64,000 nt of DNA from CAZXGD01 sp046350455. GTDB lineage: Bacteria; Planctomycetota; Phycisphaerae; Phycisphaerales; SM1A02. The DNA is taken from contig JAXMAM010000007.1 in assembly GCA_046350455.1 (NCBI GenBank), positions 1 through 64,000 on the forward strand, in the 5' to 3' direction. Shown here in pieces: positions 41,438 through 50,462 of this stretch. Position numbers and translations under genes: made by a program. How positions within the stretch are numbered: position 1 is the first letter of the stretch; each line of letters starts with the position of its first letter. The notes beneath the pieces are model-generated. The model worked only from the letters and a program-made list of their open reading frames with translations, searched no databases and was not told where the DNA came from.

Positions 41438-44026
41438 TCAGGGTACTGGCGCGGTAGCGGCCGCAGACACGCGGCTGGAGTAGCGGTCGAGTGTTGCTTG
41501 AAGCCTGGTGCGTGGGATGCGGCTGGCGTCCGCTGGCGGCGCAGCAGCGCGGAGCAGTTCCAGCGCCACGTCTCTCAGGTTGTTGATGTACGCCTCAAAC
41601 GCCTCCCTGCGGGACACGCCGATCCTGTCGCCGCCGGGCTTGAGCTCCTTGCGCGCACGGAGATCATCCAGGCATGCCATGATCTGGTCTCCCGCTGCGC
41701 GCAGGCGCTGGCGTTGTGCAGCCAGAAGTTCCTGCGGGCCAGGGAGATCGGTGCGCAGCACGGGATACCACTTGGGCCACAGGAGCGGCAGAAGGCTGCG
41801 CTGCCACGCCTCTGCGTCGGCTGCGTCCAGAGCGGCTGCGATCTGAGCGCACGCAGCATCCGCCATCGCGCGCCAGGATTGGTCCACGGCGGACCTTTGT
41901 GCCGCGAGAGCATCGCGCTCCTTCCGAAAGGCTTCCCATGCCCCTAAATCGTTCAATTCTGGGTGCGTCATGGCACCGAGAAGGTTCTGGCGCAGCAACT
42001 CCCGGCGGTTCACCGCAAGGGTGTTCCATTCAGAGGCAGAAGCGGCCACCACCGCCAGCGCAGCCTTGCGTCCGGCTGGAGAAAGCGGGGCTGCAAGCAC
42101 TGCTCGCGGGACATCCAGCGGCAGGGCCGAATTCTTGCGGTCGTCGTCATAGTCGCTTCCAAACGCCTCCAGCGTGCGTCGGCTGAGCTGAGCCACCGTG
42201 AGCGCATCGGCGCTGGCCTCTGCGCCGAGCGCGGCACGCAGCGCGTCAAAGAGCGCCTGATCGCAGGCGATCGCTGCCTGGAAGCACTCCGTGGACTTGG
42301 CGAATGCTGCTTGCAGTTTCGCATTGAACTCGTCGCGTTCCTCTGCCCGCATCTGAAGAGACGGAAGACGAGGTTCTCTGGCTGCCAAAGCAAGCGGCTC
42401 CACCTGCGCTGCCCACCGTTCACGGGCGTCCGCAAAGACCGTGCTCACCAACAACCGCTCGCTGTCTGTCAGACGCAGCAAGGAGCACAGATCTGCTTCG
42501 ATGGCCGGCGTGTATTCCAAAGGGCCAGTGCCAAACGACCAAGTGCGCGCGGCTTCCGATGTGGCTGAAGGCGCAGTCCCGGACGGAGTGGGCTTGCGAA
42601 AGAACCGTCCATAGTGGCGCTGGTCCTCCTCCGGAAGCTCAGGGCCCAATTTCACGTTGGCAAAGACTGGCTGGCCACGCTGGTTGTCCGTGCGCATCTC
42701 TGGCGCGCCCAGGGCGTCGGCCACCTCGTTTATCGCCTTCTCAGCGCGGCTGCGACGGAGTTGCCGCACATCTTCGTAGATGCCTGTGGTGGCCATGCGC
42801 TCTGCGGCGTCTGTGATGATGGCCCGGTCGTCTGCCATCCAGGCATCGCCCAACGTGCGCAGCTGCTTCTGGACCTCAGGGGTGAGGCCCTGAATGCGGG
42901 CCAAGGCGTATGCGTAATCGGATGGCCTCGAGGCGTAGACCCCTGGTGGCAAGGGAAGCCCCTCAAACAACTCTCTCGGGTAAGAGCGGCCACGCGAATC
43001 ATCCGTTCCCATCATCTGTCCGAGCCAGCCCCACGCGTACACCTGATTCAGCGCCTCCGGCAGCGTTTCCAGCGCCTCCTTGCATGCCTTGTACTGCGCC
43101 TGGAAGTACGCCACGCGCGCGGGATGCCATGGCGCTGGGCCGCTTGATGTGCTGTAGAGAAGCGCAAAGTCAAACTCCGCAATGGTGCGGTTGTAGGCGT
43201 CCTGGCCCTCCTTGCCTTCGCCTGCCGCATTCAGTGCGTGCATGGCTTTGGCTGACGCCACATCATTGGCCTGCTGCGTGGACATCCCCGACACCTTGAC
43301 CTTGTCCGCCCACTTGGCCACCTCCATGCGGTGGGCTTGGCAGCTCTCTGCGTAGGCGCGCGTCGCTGCCAGGCGGTCGTCCAAGTTGGCGGTGGCGATG
43401 CGGCGGATGAGCTCCTCTTGTGCTTGCGGCGAAAGTTGGTCTCCCGCCCAATTGGCCACGAAATTGCCCCACATCCGGACATCTTCTGCCATGCGGCTGT
43501 GCCTCACCATGCGGCCCTTGCTCAGCAGGTGCGTTTGCAGCACTTCAAGCTCCAGCAGCTTTCGGGCGAGCGCGCATGCTGCGTCCTGCCCAGGTGCGTG
43601 CGCCGCAATCGCGTCAAGCATTGCGCCCGCCAACCGGCGCTCGGCCTCCATGGATTGGCGCTCCACGTCATTGAAGCGGCTGGCGTCGCGCGGGCCGTAG
43701 ATGGGGTCGTCCTCCACGTGCATCTGTGCCAAGAGCGCACGCAGGCCAGCGTCTGCCTTGGCGAGTTCTGGGAGATATCCATCCAAATACTCGCTGTAGG
43801 CCGCAAGGATGGCTTGCGGCGGCACCCGCACGCCCGCGTCGGCCAGCGTCTCTGTCACAGATTCCAGCGGCAGCGCTACGGGGTGTGGCACGTTCTGGGC
43901 GCGGGCGGGGGCGCACAGGGCCACAGAAGCCACAAACGCCAGCATGGCCAGAGTGGACCGCGTGTGCCGCATGACCAGCGTGTGGAGCGCGGCGAGGCCG
44001 AATGGGATGGAATCCGTTGAGGTCAT
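41438..44026 (-). CDS. Secreted array paralogue C (unknown family)
   Basis: 862 residues from the ATG at 44024-44026; residue 19 is another possible start. A signal peptide ends ARAQN at ~44. No family recognised, but it aligns with the next two upstream genes: an N-terminal block (VTETLADAGVRVPPQAILAA, ~57-76), a middle block (GLTPEVQKQLRTLGDAWMAD), a block ERLLVSTVFADARERWAAQV, and LSPAGRKAALAV near residue 660. It is almost entirely helical, with no catalytic motif or membrane segment. Spacing is 9 bp from the upstream paralogue and 4 bp to coaE. Confidence 0.7.
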   Translation of the reverse strand: MTSTDSIPFGLAALHTLVMRHTRSTLAMLAFVASVALCAPARAQNVPHPVALPLESVTETLADAGVRVPPQAILAAYSEYLDGYLPELAKADAGLRALLAQMHVEDDPIYGPRDASRFNDVERQSMEAERRLAGAMLDAIAAHAPGQDAACALARKLLELEVLQTHLLSKGRMVRHSRMAEDVRMWGNFVANWAGDQLSPQAQEELIRRIATANLDDRLAATRAYAESCQAHRMEVAKWADKVKVSGMSTQQANDVASAKAMHALNAAGEGKEGQDAYNRTIAEFDFALLYSTSSGPAPWHPARVAYFQAQYKACKEALETLPEALNQVYAWGWLGQMMGTDDSRGRSYPRELFEGLPLPPGVYASRPSDYAYALARIQGLTPEVQKQLRTLGDAWMADDRAIITDAAERMATTGIYEDVRQLRRSRAEKAINEVADALGAPEMRTDNQRGQPVFANVKLGPELPEEDQRHYGRFFRKPTPSGTAPSATSEAARTWSFGTGPLEYTPAIEADLCSLLRLTDSERLLVSTVFADARERWAAQVEPLALAAREPRLPSLQMRAEERDEFNAKLQAAFAKSTECFQAAIACDQALFDALRAALGAEASADALTVAQLSRRTLEAFGSDYDDDRKNSALPLDVPRAVLAAPLSPAGRKAALAVVAASASEWNTLAVNRRELLRQNLLGAMTHPELNDLGAWEAFRKERDALAAQRSAVDQSWRAMADAACAQIAAALDAADAEAWQRSLLPLLWPKWYPVLRTDLPGPQELLAAQRQRLRAAGDQIMACLDDLRARKELKPGGDRIGVSRREAFEAYINNLRDVALELLRAAAPPADASRIPRTRLQATLDRYSSRVSAAATAPVP

Positions 44027-44035
44027 GGCGAGTGC

Positions 44036-46408
44036 CTACGGTGATTCGCGCACGGGCGGCGGAGGTTGCGGGGCGACTGGCGGCGCAGCGGTCTGTGCCA
44101 TCCGGTCCAGCGGGACGTCGGGGTAGATGGCGCGCGCCACATCAGGTGGCAGCTGCGCCCGGGCTTCGGTGCGAGCCAGCTGGAGACAGATCTCGTTCAG
44201 GTCCAGAAGCGCCTGCGCACGAGGGCGGCCCGCGCCCTCGTCGTAGTCGCGGTCCTGCACGGTTGGCAGCGTGCGAGCCTGCTCCATGCAAGCAGCGGCC
44301 GCGTCGCCAATGCGCTGCAGGCGCTTGTCCGCTCGATCGAATGATGCGCCCACCTGCTTGAGGAGCGCTTGCTCCTGCTCTGACCCGCGCAGGGCCCGTG
44401 CAAACTCCTTGCGAGACTGGCCGCTGTCCTGGTAGCAGAAGGGCCAGCGTTCGCGCCGGACTCCGCGGCGCCATTCGTCCTTGTCTGCGTCCGGGAGCGC
44501 CTGCGCCACCGCGTCTTCCGCGGCGGCACTGAGGGCCATCCATTCCTGAGACAAGGCGACCCGCCGCGCCCTGGTCGCGTCGTCTGGAGGAGAGTGGGCG
44601 CGGCATTCCGCCATGGAATTGGCCAGCGCAGTCCACCGCTCTGCATCCTTGAGCACGGCTCCAATGGCTGCCTTCCGCCCAGCTGGGCTCAGAGACGCCT
44701 CTGCCACCACCCGCGGAATGTTGCACAGGTCTCCATTGATCTCGCCCTGAACGGGATTCCAGCCGGCCCCCTCTGACACGCGCCGGGCTAGCACGGCTGT
44801 CTGCAGGGCTGCTGGATCCACGGCTGCTCCCAGCGCTGCCTTCACTGCGGCAAAGAACGCTGCATCACACGCGCGGGCTGCCTCTCGCTCCTCGGGGGGC
44901 GGGCTCTTGGACTGGAGCATGGGGCTGACATCCTTGGCCCACCGCGAGCGATGGTCGTCGAACAACGACTGCAGCACCGCCTGCTGGCCAGCATCCAATT
45001 CCAGAAGGCGACCAAGCACAGCGGGGTAGTCCTCAGGCAGCGCGTAGACGCGACCGTAGGAACGCGCGTTCGACTCGCGCGCACGGTCCGAGACCGGCAG
45101 GCGAGCAGATTCGGATGCACTGAGTTGCATCCGGCCAAACTCACGCGCATCGGCCTCGGAGAGCTCCACAGTGCAGTCGGCCGTGGAGATGCTCAGTTGC
45201 CCGAACTGCCCCAGTGACATCCCAAGCAGCCTGGCAAGCTCCGCCAGCTTTGGGCTGGGTTCTGGCCGCGCTCCAAAGGGCTCTTGCGGGAAGCCGCCTT
45301 CAGCAAGTGCACGCTGGATCTTTGCTTCGAGCTCGCGATGCGCTTCCGCCACCCATTGCCGACCGAACTGCCGTACTGCCTCGCGCTGTTCGGCGCTGAG
45401 CGAGTTCAGCCTGAGCACGCCACTGATGATGTCACGCGGCGCTTGGAGAGGAACGGATGACACGCCGGGCGTACAAAAGTCCACCGCATCACCGCCAACC
45501 GCTGGCGAGTTGGCCAAGCTCCTGTACCACGAGCCGCGCAGCAGCGACGCGCGCTGTTCCTCGGTGAGGTGTGGTTCGACCGCCTGGTATGCCTGAAGCT
45601 GGGCGCGGAGCACGCCCATCCAACCCGGCGCTGACGGGCCAAGATCGAAGAAGAACGCGCGGGACACCTCGTTTGTGCCAGCGTGCTTCTGCGCGGCTTC
45701 AAGGCGCATGCCCTGCACGCCAAACTGCTCTGCCAGCTTGGCGTGCTCCACTCGGACCGCGGCGCGTTCCTTCAGATATGCCTGGTACGCGGCGGTGCGC
45801 TCAGCGACCCGCGCGGTCCGTATCAGGTGCAGACGCTCCACATTCGCCGCGTGTTCTGCATCATCCAGGTGTGCGCCGGCATCGGGGAAGTCACTGCGAC
45901 CGCCTCTGCCAGCGATCGAGCCAGAACGGAGCCACATGGCGATGTCCGATGGCACAGAAACACTCCGCATGAGCAGCACATCAACCTGCATGGCTGCGCG
46001 CGCGTCGCGAATGCGCTCCGCCTGGTCAGGAGCAGCCTCCGCGAGGCTTGCGAACAACTTGTCCAACAGGGCAGACTCTGCTCGCATGGACTCTTCTTCG
46101 ATCTCGTTCAGGCGCCGGGTCTGGCGCACGCTGGTCGCGGCGTGCGGCAGGAGCCGCTGCGATGCCAGGAACTCCGCGTACTGTGCGTCGAGCGCCACGT
46201 GCGCTGGCAAAAACGCGTCCATGTACGCGCCAAAGCAGTCCAGCACCTTCTGCGGAGGCATGCGCACGCCGCAGTCGGCCAGCGCGGACACCACCCACTC
46301 CAGCGACGGCCGCTGGGGGAGCGGCGCCCCCAGAAACTGCGCATGGGCGGTGGCAGGCATGAGCCATGCTGCCAGTGCAATCAGCGCCCCGATGAGCTTG
46401 AGCCCCAT
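44036..46408 (-). CDS. Secreted array paralogue B (unknown family)
   Basis: 790 residues with a signal peptide ending AHAQF at ~24. Shared blocks: VVSALADCGVRMPPQKVLDC (~39-58), then AYMDAFLP; the middle block LSAEQREAVRQFGRQWVAEA; QAVLQSLFDDHRSRWAKDV; and LSPAGRKAAIGAVL, nearly identical to paralogue C. Helical throughout, with several Cys in the last third. The gene follows paralogue A by 22 bp. The repeated architecture says the three arose by duplication and were kept together. Confidence 0.7.
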   Translation of the reverse strand: MGLKLIGALIALAAWLMPATAHAQFLGAPLPQRPSLEWVVSALADCGVRMPPQKVLDCFGAYMDAFLPAHVALDAQYAEFLASQRLLPHAATSVRQTRRLNEIEEESMRAESALLDKLFASLAEAAPDQAERIRDARAAMQVDVLLMRSVSVPSDIAMWLRSGSIAGRGGRSDFPDAGAHLDDAEHAANVERLHLIRTARVAERTAAYQAYLKERAAVRVEHAKLAEQFGVQGMRLEAAQKHAGTNEVSRAFFFDLGPSAPGWMGVLRAQLQAYQAVEPHLTEEQRASLLRGSWYRSLANSPAVGGDAVDFCTPGVSSVPLQAPRDIISGVLRLNSLSAEQREAVRQFGRQWVAEAHRELEAKIQRALAEGGFPQEPFGARPEPSPKLAELARLLGMSLGQFGQLSISTADCTVELSEADAREFGRMQLSASESARLPVSDRARESNARSYGRVYALPEDYPAVLGRLLELDAGQQAVLQSLFDDHRSRWAKDVSPMLQSKSPPPEEREAARACDAAFFAAVKAALGAAVDPAALQTAVLARRVSEGAGWNPVQGEINGDLCNIPRVVAEASLSPAGRKAAIGAVLKDAERWTALANSMAECRAHSPPDDATRARRVALSQEWMALSAAAEDAVAQALPDADKDEWRRGVRRERWPFCYQDSGQSRKEFARALRGSEQEQALLKQVGASFDRADKRLQRIGDAAAACMEQARTLPTVQDRDYDEGAGRPRAQALLDLNEICLQLARTEARAQLPPDVARAIYPDVPLDRMAQTAAPPVAPQPPPPVRESP

Positions 46409-46430
46409 GAGTAGTCAGTCTAGTCCAGGA

Positions 46431-48860
46431 TTACGGGGAAGCCCGCCTGCGAAGTGCATCCACGGGCGACAACTTGGAGAGCACGCTCATCTGCCCAGCC
46501 AGCTCGGGCGGCAGAACCGTCCGGACCCGGATGAGGGCCAGGAGCCGGCGGTCCATGGCAAGAGCGCGCATGGTTCGCATCCGGGTATGCAGCGTCTCCA
46601 GCAACGGCGTCCGCCCCGTGTACTCGCCGGACACCCAGTCTGGCACGCGCGCGGCCATGGCCGCGATGGCTTGGTTCACCACCATGATCGCGGCCGCTTC
46701 CTTCTTCAGCACCGCGCGCGCCGCTTGCATGCTCGGCTGCTGGTCTTGGAGGGCACCAGCCACGCGGTTGAGCTGGTCTGCGGCATCGGTGAGCCACACC
46801 ATGACCAGGGGACAGCGGTCGGATGCCAGCAGCAGCGCCCACATCGTGGCATCCTCAGGTCCCAACTGGCCCTTGATGGCAGCGCACACTGCGGCCGCTT
46901 CCTTCCGGTAGCGCGACTGCGCTTCACGCGGATCCTCCGTGCGGCCCTTTGCAGCCTGATCGCCCTGCGTGCCAGCGGGCTGGAGCTGCCAGTGCCGGTC
47001 GCGGAAGGCCCTGACGAGGCTGGTCAGCAGCGGTTGAGCGCGAGCGACCTCCTGAACAGCAATGGCCCGCGCAGCCGGTGAGAGCTCGGTGCAGAGCGCG
47101 GCCCTGCCGGGGTTCACATCGGCCATGTCTCTGTACGGCGAGACTGGCATGCTTGCATCCACCACCAGTCCCAGCACAAAGGCCGCCACAATCCCCTCCC
47201 TCTCTGGCGGCACCGATGCGCGCAGGGTGGCAGCCAGCGCGTCGTACCACGCATCGGCAGCAGCCCAGCTTGCCGACAGCGCTGCGCTCGCTTTGGTGGC
47301 CTGCTCAGCGCGCCTGCTTGACGCCTCCCTATCCCTCCAGGACCGGTCCATGCGGCTGTACAGATCAACCTTGGACTTCAGACTCCTGTACTCCTGAAAG
47401 CGTGGCGCCACATTCTTCCGCCAGTCGGCGTCTGCGTCGTCCCAGATCAGGCGAACAACCGCCTCGCGGCTGGGGTCAAGCGCAAGCGCAGCAAGGAGTT
47501 GCTCCTTGGCACCCGCAGGAACAGACTCCGACATCCCGCTCAGCATCTTGTCCCACAAGGCGTCCGCGGCAGGATCCAGCGACCGCAGTGTGGTTGGCAG
47601 CGGGAAGGCTGCGTCGTCCTCTGGCGCGAGCGAAAGTGCAGACCGGTCCGGAACACTGGCCGCCACGGCTGGGTCTGAAAGCGCCCGAATGCCCATCAAC
47701 CATGGAACCGCAGCCACCTTGGCCAGCTTGGCTAGATACTCATCCTCAACCTCAAACCCATCAGCCTGCTTGATGTCAGCTGGATGCGTCAGCCCCGCCT
47801 GAACGATGGACTCAACAGACTCGGCCTTGGCATCGGCCCACTGCTGGCCAATCTGGATCAGCTCCTTCCGCTGCTCTGCCGTCAGTCCAGGCACCGCCAA
47901 CGCAGTCCGTACGACGCCGGGCCCGCTCCAGAAACCTTGATCCACTGACACAGGGAGCCTGCGCTGCTCCTCGGCTTCCCAGTTCTCGACCAATTCGGGC
48001 TGCTGGACCAGCGTGGTCAGGAAGGTCATGGCCAGGTAGCGGCGAAGCGATGCAGGCAGGAGCGCACGAATGTCCTTCCAGCACGCCCACTGCAGGCCTG
48101 CGTACCGCGCCCACGCCTGCTTCGAAAGTCGCGTGGCGTCTTCTACTTCGTACCAGTGCACTGCAGCATTCTGCTTGCCCAGCTCCTCTGCCTTCTTTGC
48201 GCCGGCCATGGCCGACTCCATCAGCGTTCGCGTGAGATCCTGAGCAGCCTGGCTGCGCTCTGCGCTGCGCAGCATGAGCGCCGCTGCAATGGCCACGCGC
48301 TGCTCCTCTTTCAGCTGAAGAGGGTTGCACGAGGACCGCAGCCACTCTCCAATCTCCTGCGGTGGCCGCAACCACACCTGGGACATCACTCCCGCAGACA
48401 CCTCATTGGCAAATGAGATCTGGCATTGATCGCGAAAGGCCCGGAACGCGTCCGCCTCTTCAGGTGGCACGCGCGCTGCCAGCTTGTCCAGGAAGGCATC
48501 CAGCATCTGCCGGCCCTGAAGCGCAGCAGCCGTGAGTGCCTGGTGGTTGCGCTGCACCTCCTTCACGCTGGGAACCAGTTGCTCTGCGCTGTCGGCGGCC
48601 GGCTTTGGCGCAGAAGCCAGCTGCTGCTCCACCTGCAGCCATGACTCTCCCACTGCGTCCAGGTAGGCCGCGTAGTGCGTGACAAAGTCATCTGGCTGGA
48701 CGTGGACCCCATACAGGATCAAGTCCGAAAGGACGCTCCTGAGCTGCACGCGCGGCGGCAGCTGCGCGGCTGCCTGCGCCTGCGCGGCACTCGGCGCCAC
48801 CCATGCGGCCAGCGCGAGCGCCACCGCACACACCCAGGGCAGAGTCCATAGACGCGCCAT
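46431..48860 (-). CDS. Secreted array paralogue A (unknown family)
   Basis: 809 residues with a signal peptide ending AQAQA at ~30. It is the most diverged of the three: the N-terminal block reads VLSDLILYGVHVQPDDFVTH, then AAYLDAVGESW; the middle block GLTAEQRKELIQIGQQWADA is clear; SREAVVRLIWDDADADWRKN and ELSPAARAIAVQEV are the counterparts of the other shared blocks. Predominantly helical, no recognised domain. It starts 21 bp after cysS, so the array depends on readthrough from cysS or the GH56-like gene. Confidence 0.7.
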   Translation of the reverse strand: MARLWTLPWVCAVALALAAWVAPSAAQAQAAAQLPPRVQLRSVLSDLILYGVHVQPDDFVTHYAAYLDAVGESWLQVEQQLASAPKPAADSAEQLVPSVKEVQRNHQALTAAALQGRQMLDAFLDKLAARVPPEEADAFRAFRDQCQISFANEVSAGVMSQVWLRPPQEIGEWLRSSCNPLQLKEEQRVAIAAALMLRSAERSQAAQDLTRTLMESAMAGAKKAEELGKQNAAVHWYEVEDATRLSKQAWARYAGLQWACWKDIRALLPASLRRYLAMTFLTTLVQQPELVENWEAEEQRRLPVSVDQGFWSGPGVVRTALAVPGLTAEQRKELIQIGQQWADAKAESVESIVQAGLTHPADIKQADGFEVEDEYLAKLAKVAAVPWLMGIRALSDPAVAASVPDRSALSLAPEDDAAFPLPTTLRSLDPAADALWDKMLSGMSESVPAGAKEQLLAALALDPSREAVVRLIWDDADADWRKNVAPRFQEYRSLKSKVDLYSRMDRSWRDREASSRRAEQATKASAALSASWAAADAWYDALAATLRASVPPEREGIVAAFVLGLVVDASMPVSPYRDMADVNPGRAALCTELSPAARAIAVQEVARAQPLLTSLVRAFRDRHWQLQPAGTQGDQAAKGRTEDPREAQSRYRKEAAAVCAAIKGQLGPEDATMWALLLASDRCPLVMVWLTDAADQLNRVAGALQDQQPSMQAARAVLKKEAAAIMVVNQAIAAMAARVPDWVSGEYTGRTPLLETLHTRMRTMRALAMDRRLLALIRVRTVLPPELAGQMSVLSKLSPVDALRRRASP

Positions 48861-48881
48861 GGACGTTCAGCATAGCCCTGC

Positions 48882-50450
48882 CTAGCCGCGCGTCCAAGTT
48901 TGGCCCTGCGGGCCGTCCTTCACGGTCACGCCCAAGGCGGTGAGTTCCGCGCGCACGGCGTCGCTCTCTGCCCAGTTCTTGGCAGCGCGCGCTGCAGCGC
49001 GGCGCGCAAGCAGCGCGTCCACCTGCGCCACAAACGCCGGGTCTTCTGCGGGCGCTGCGCCAGCCACCGGAGCATTGCGCCCCAGCACGCCCAGCACGCT
49101 GTCCATGGCCAGCAGGCTGGCCAGTTCACGCGCTGCGTCGGCGGCTTCATGCACCGCGGCGGGTGCGCCAACGGCTTCGTTCAGCGCGGCCACCGCGCGC
49201 GCCACGTTCAGGTCGTCGCACAGACTCTCGGTGAATGCGTCCAGCGCGCGCTCAAAGGGGCCGAGCGCGCGCGACTCGTCTGGCGCCAGCGTGGCAGCGC
49301 CACCGCCAGCGGACACGCCGCCCGCCTGGCCGGCACGCTTCACCAGCGCAGCATGCGCACGGCTCCAGCGGTCCACCATGCGCTGGCAGTCCTGCAGTCC
49401 TTGCAGCGTGAAGTTGCTGTTGGTGCGGTAATGCGTGCGCACCAGCTCAAGGCGCAGCGCAGCAGGCGTCACGCCGCGCGCAAACAGATCACGTGCAGTG
49501 AAGAAGTTGCCCTTGCTCTTGGACATCTTTTGCCCCTCCACCTGCAGGTGGCGGGTGTGCAGCCAGAATCGGCTGAAGACAGCGTGGCCGCTTGCGCAGC
49601 AGCTCTGCGCGATCTCGCACTCATGGTGCGGAAAGATGTTGTCCTCGCCACCAGAGTGGAAATCAATCTCCTGGCCCAGCAGCATGGCTGCCATGGCGCT
49701 GCACTCGATGTGCCAGCCTGGATAGCCCTCGCCCCACGGGCTGGGCCAGCGCATCAGGTGGCGCGGGTCTGGCTTCCACAGCATGAAATCTGCAGGATGG
49801 CGCTTCACCGCCTGGTTCTCTGCGCTGATGCGCTCGCCAGCGCCTTCCTTCAGCTGGTCCAGCGTGTTGCCGCTCAGATGGCCGTACGCCGGAAAGGAGC
49901 GGACATCGAAGTACACCACGCCATCCGCCGCCACATACGCATGGCCGCGCTTGATGAGCGTGGAGATCATCTCCACCATCTGCGGGATGCACTGCGACGG
50001 CCGGGGCATGAGCTCCGGATGCGCGCGCTCCTCCAGCGCCACCTTCAGGCCCAGCGTGCGCGCGTCCTCAAGGAACCGCTGCGCATAGAACTCAGCGATG
50101 GCGTAGGGGTCTGCCGGATCAATCTGCGTGCCAGCTGGCAGCTTGCCACTCTTCTTGGCCTCCGCGATGCGCCTGCCCGCCACGGCCATCTTGTCCTCGC
50201 CAGCGCCGTCGGCATCCTCGTCGTCGGTCATGTGGCCCACGTCGGTGATGTTCATCACGTGCTTCACACGCAAGCCCAGCAGCTCCAGCGTGCGGCGCAG
50301 GATGTCGGCGTTCAGGAACGAACGGAAGTTCCCGATATGCGCGTCGTCGTAGACCGTGGGGCCGCAGGAGTAGAAAAGCACCATCGCCGCACTGGGCGCG
50401 AACGTCTCGGTGCGGCGGGTGAGGGTGTTGTGCAGACGCAGTGAAGGCAA
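48882..50450 (-). CDS. cysS: Cysteinyl-tRNA synthetase
   Basis: 522 residues, usual length is ~460-500. Motifs: CGPTVYDDAHIGNFRSF (zinc Cys and HIGH box), GWHIECSAM, HSGGEDNIFPHHECEIAQS (zinc ligands) and GQKMSKSKGNF. The start is a TTG at 50448-50450, since no ATG or GTG fits the conserved N-terminus; TTG initiation would keep expression low. Inserted Ala/Gly-rich loops lengthen the C-terminal half. It lies 12 bp after the GH56-like gene and 21 bp before the paralogue array. Confidence 0.93.
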   Translation of the reverse strand: MPSLRLHNTLTRRTETFAPSAAMVLFYSCGPTVYDDAHIGNFRSFLNADILRRTLELLGLRVKHVMNITDVGHMTDDEDADGAGEDKMAVAGRRIAEAKKSGKLPAGTQIDPADPYAIAEFYAQRFLEDARTLGLKVALEERAHPELMPRPSQCIPQMVEMISTLIKRGHAYVAADGVVYFDVRSFPAYGHLSGNTLDQLKEGAGERISAENQAVKRHPADFMLWKPDPRHLMRWPSPWGEGYPGWHIECSAMAAMLLGQEIDFHSGGEDNIFPHHECEIAQSCCASGHAVFSRFWLHTRHLQVEGQKMSKSKGNFFTARDLFARGVTPAALRLELVRTHYRTNSNFTLQGLQDCQRMVDRWSRAHAALVKRAGQAGGVSAGGGAATLAPDESRALGPFERALDAFTESLCDDLNVARAVAALNEAVGAPAAVHEAADAARELASLLAMDSVLGVLGRNAPVAGAAPAEDPAFVAQVDALLARRAAARAAKNWAESDAVRAELTALGVTVKDGPQGQTWTRG

Positions 50451-50462
50451 GGGGCCAAGATT

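Noticed and set aside
41438..48860. Single very large gene split by frameshifts
   Set aside because: Each of the three has its own signal peptide, start and repeated N-terminal block, so they are separate genes.
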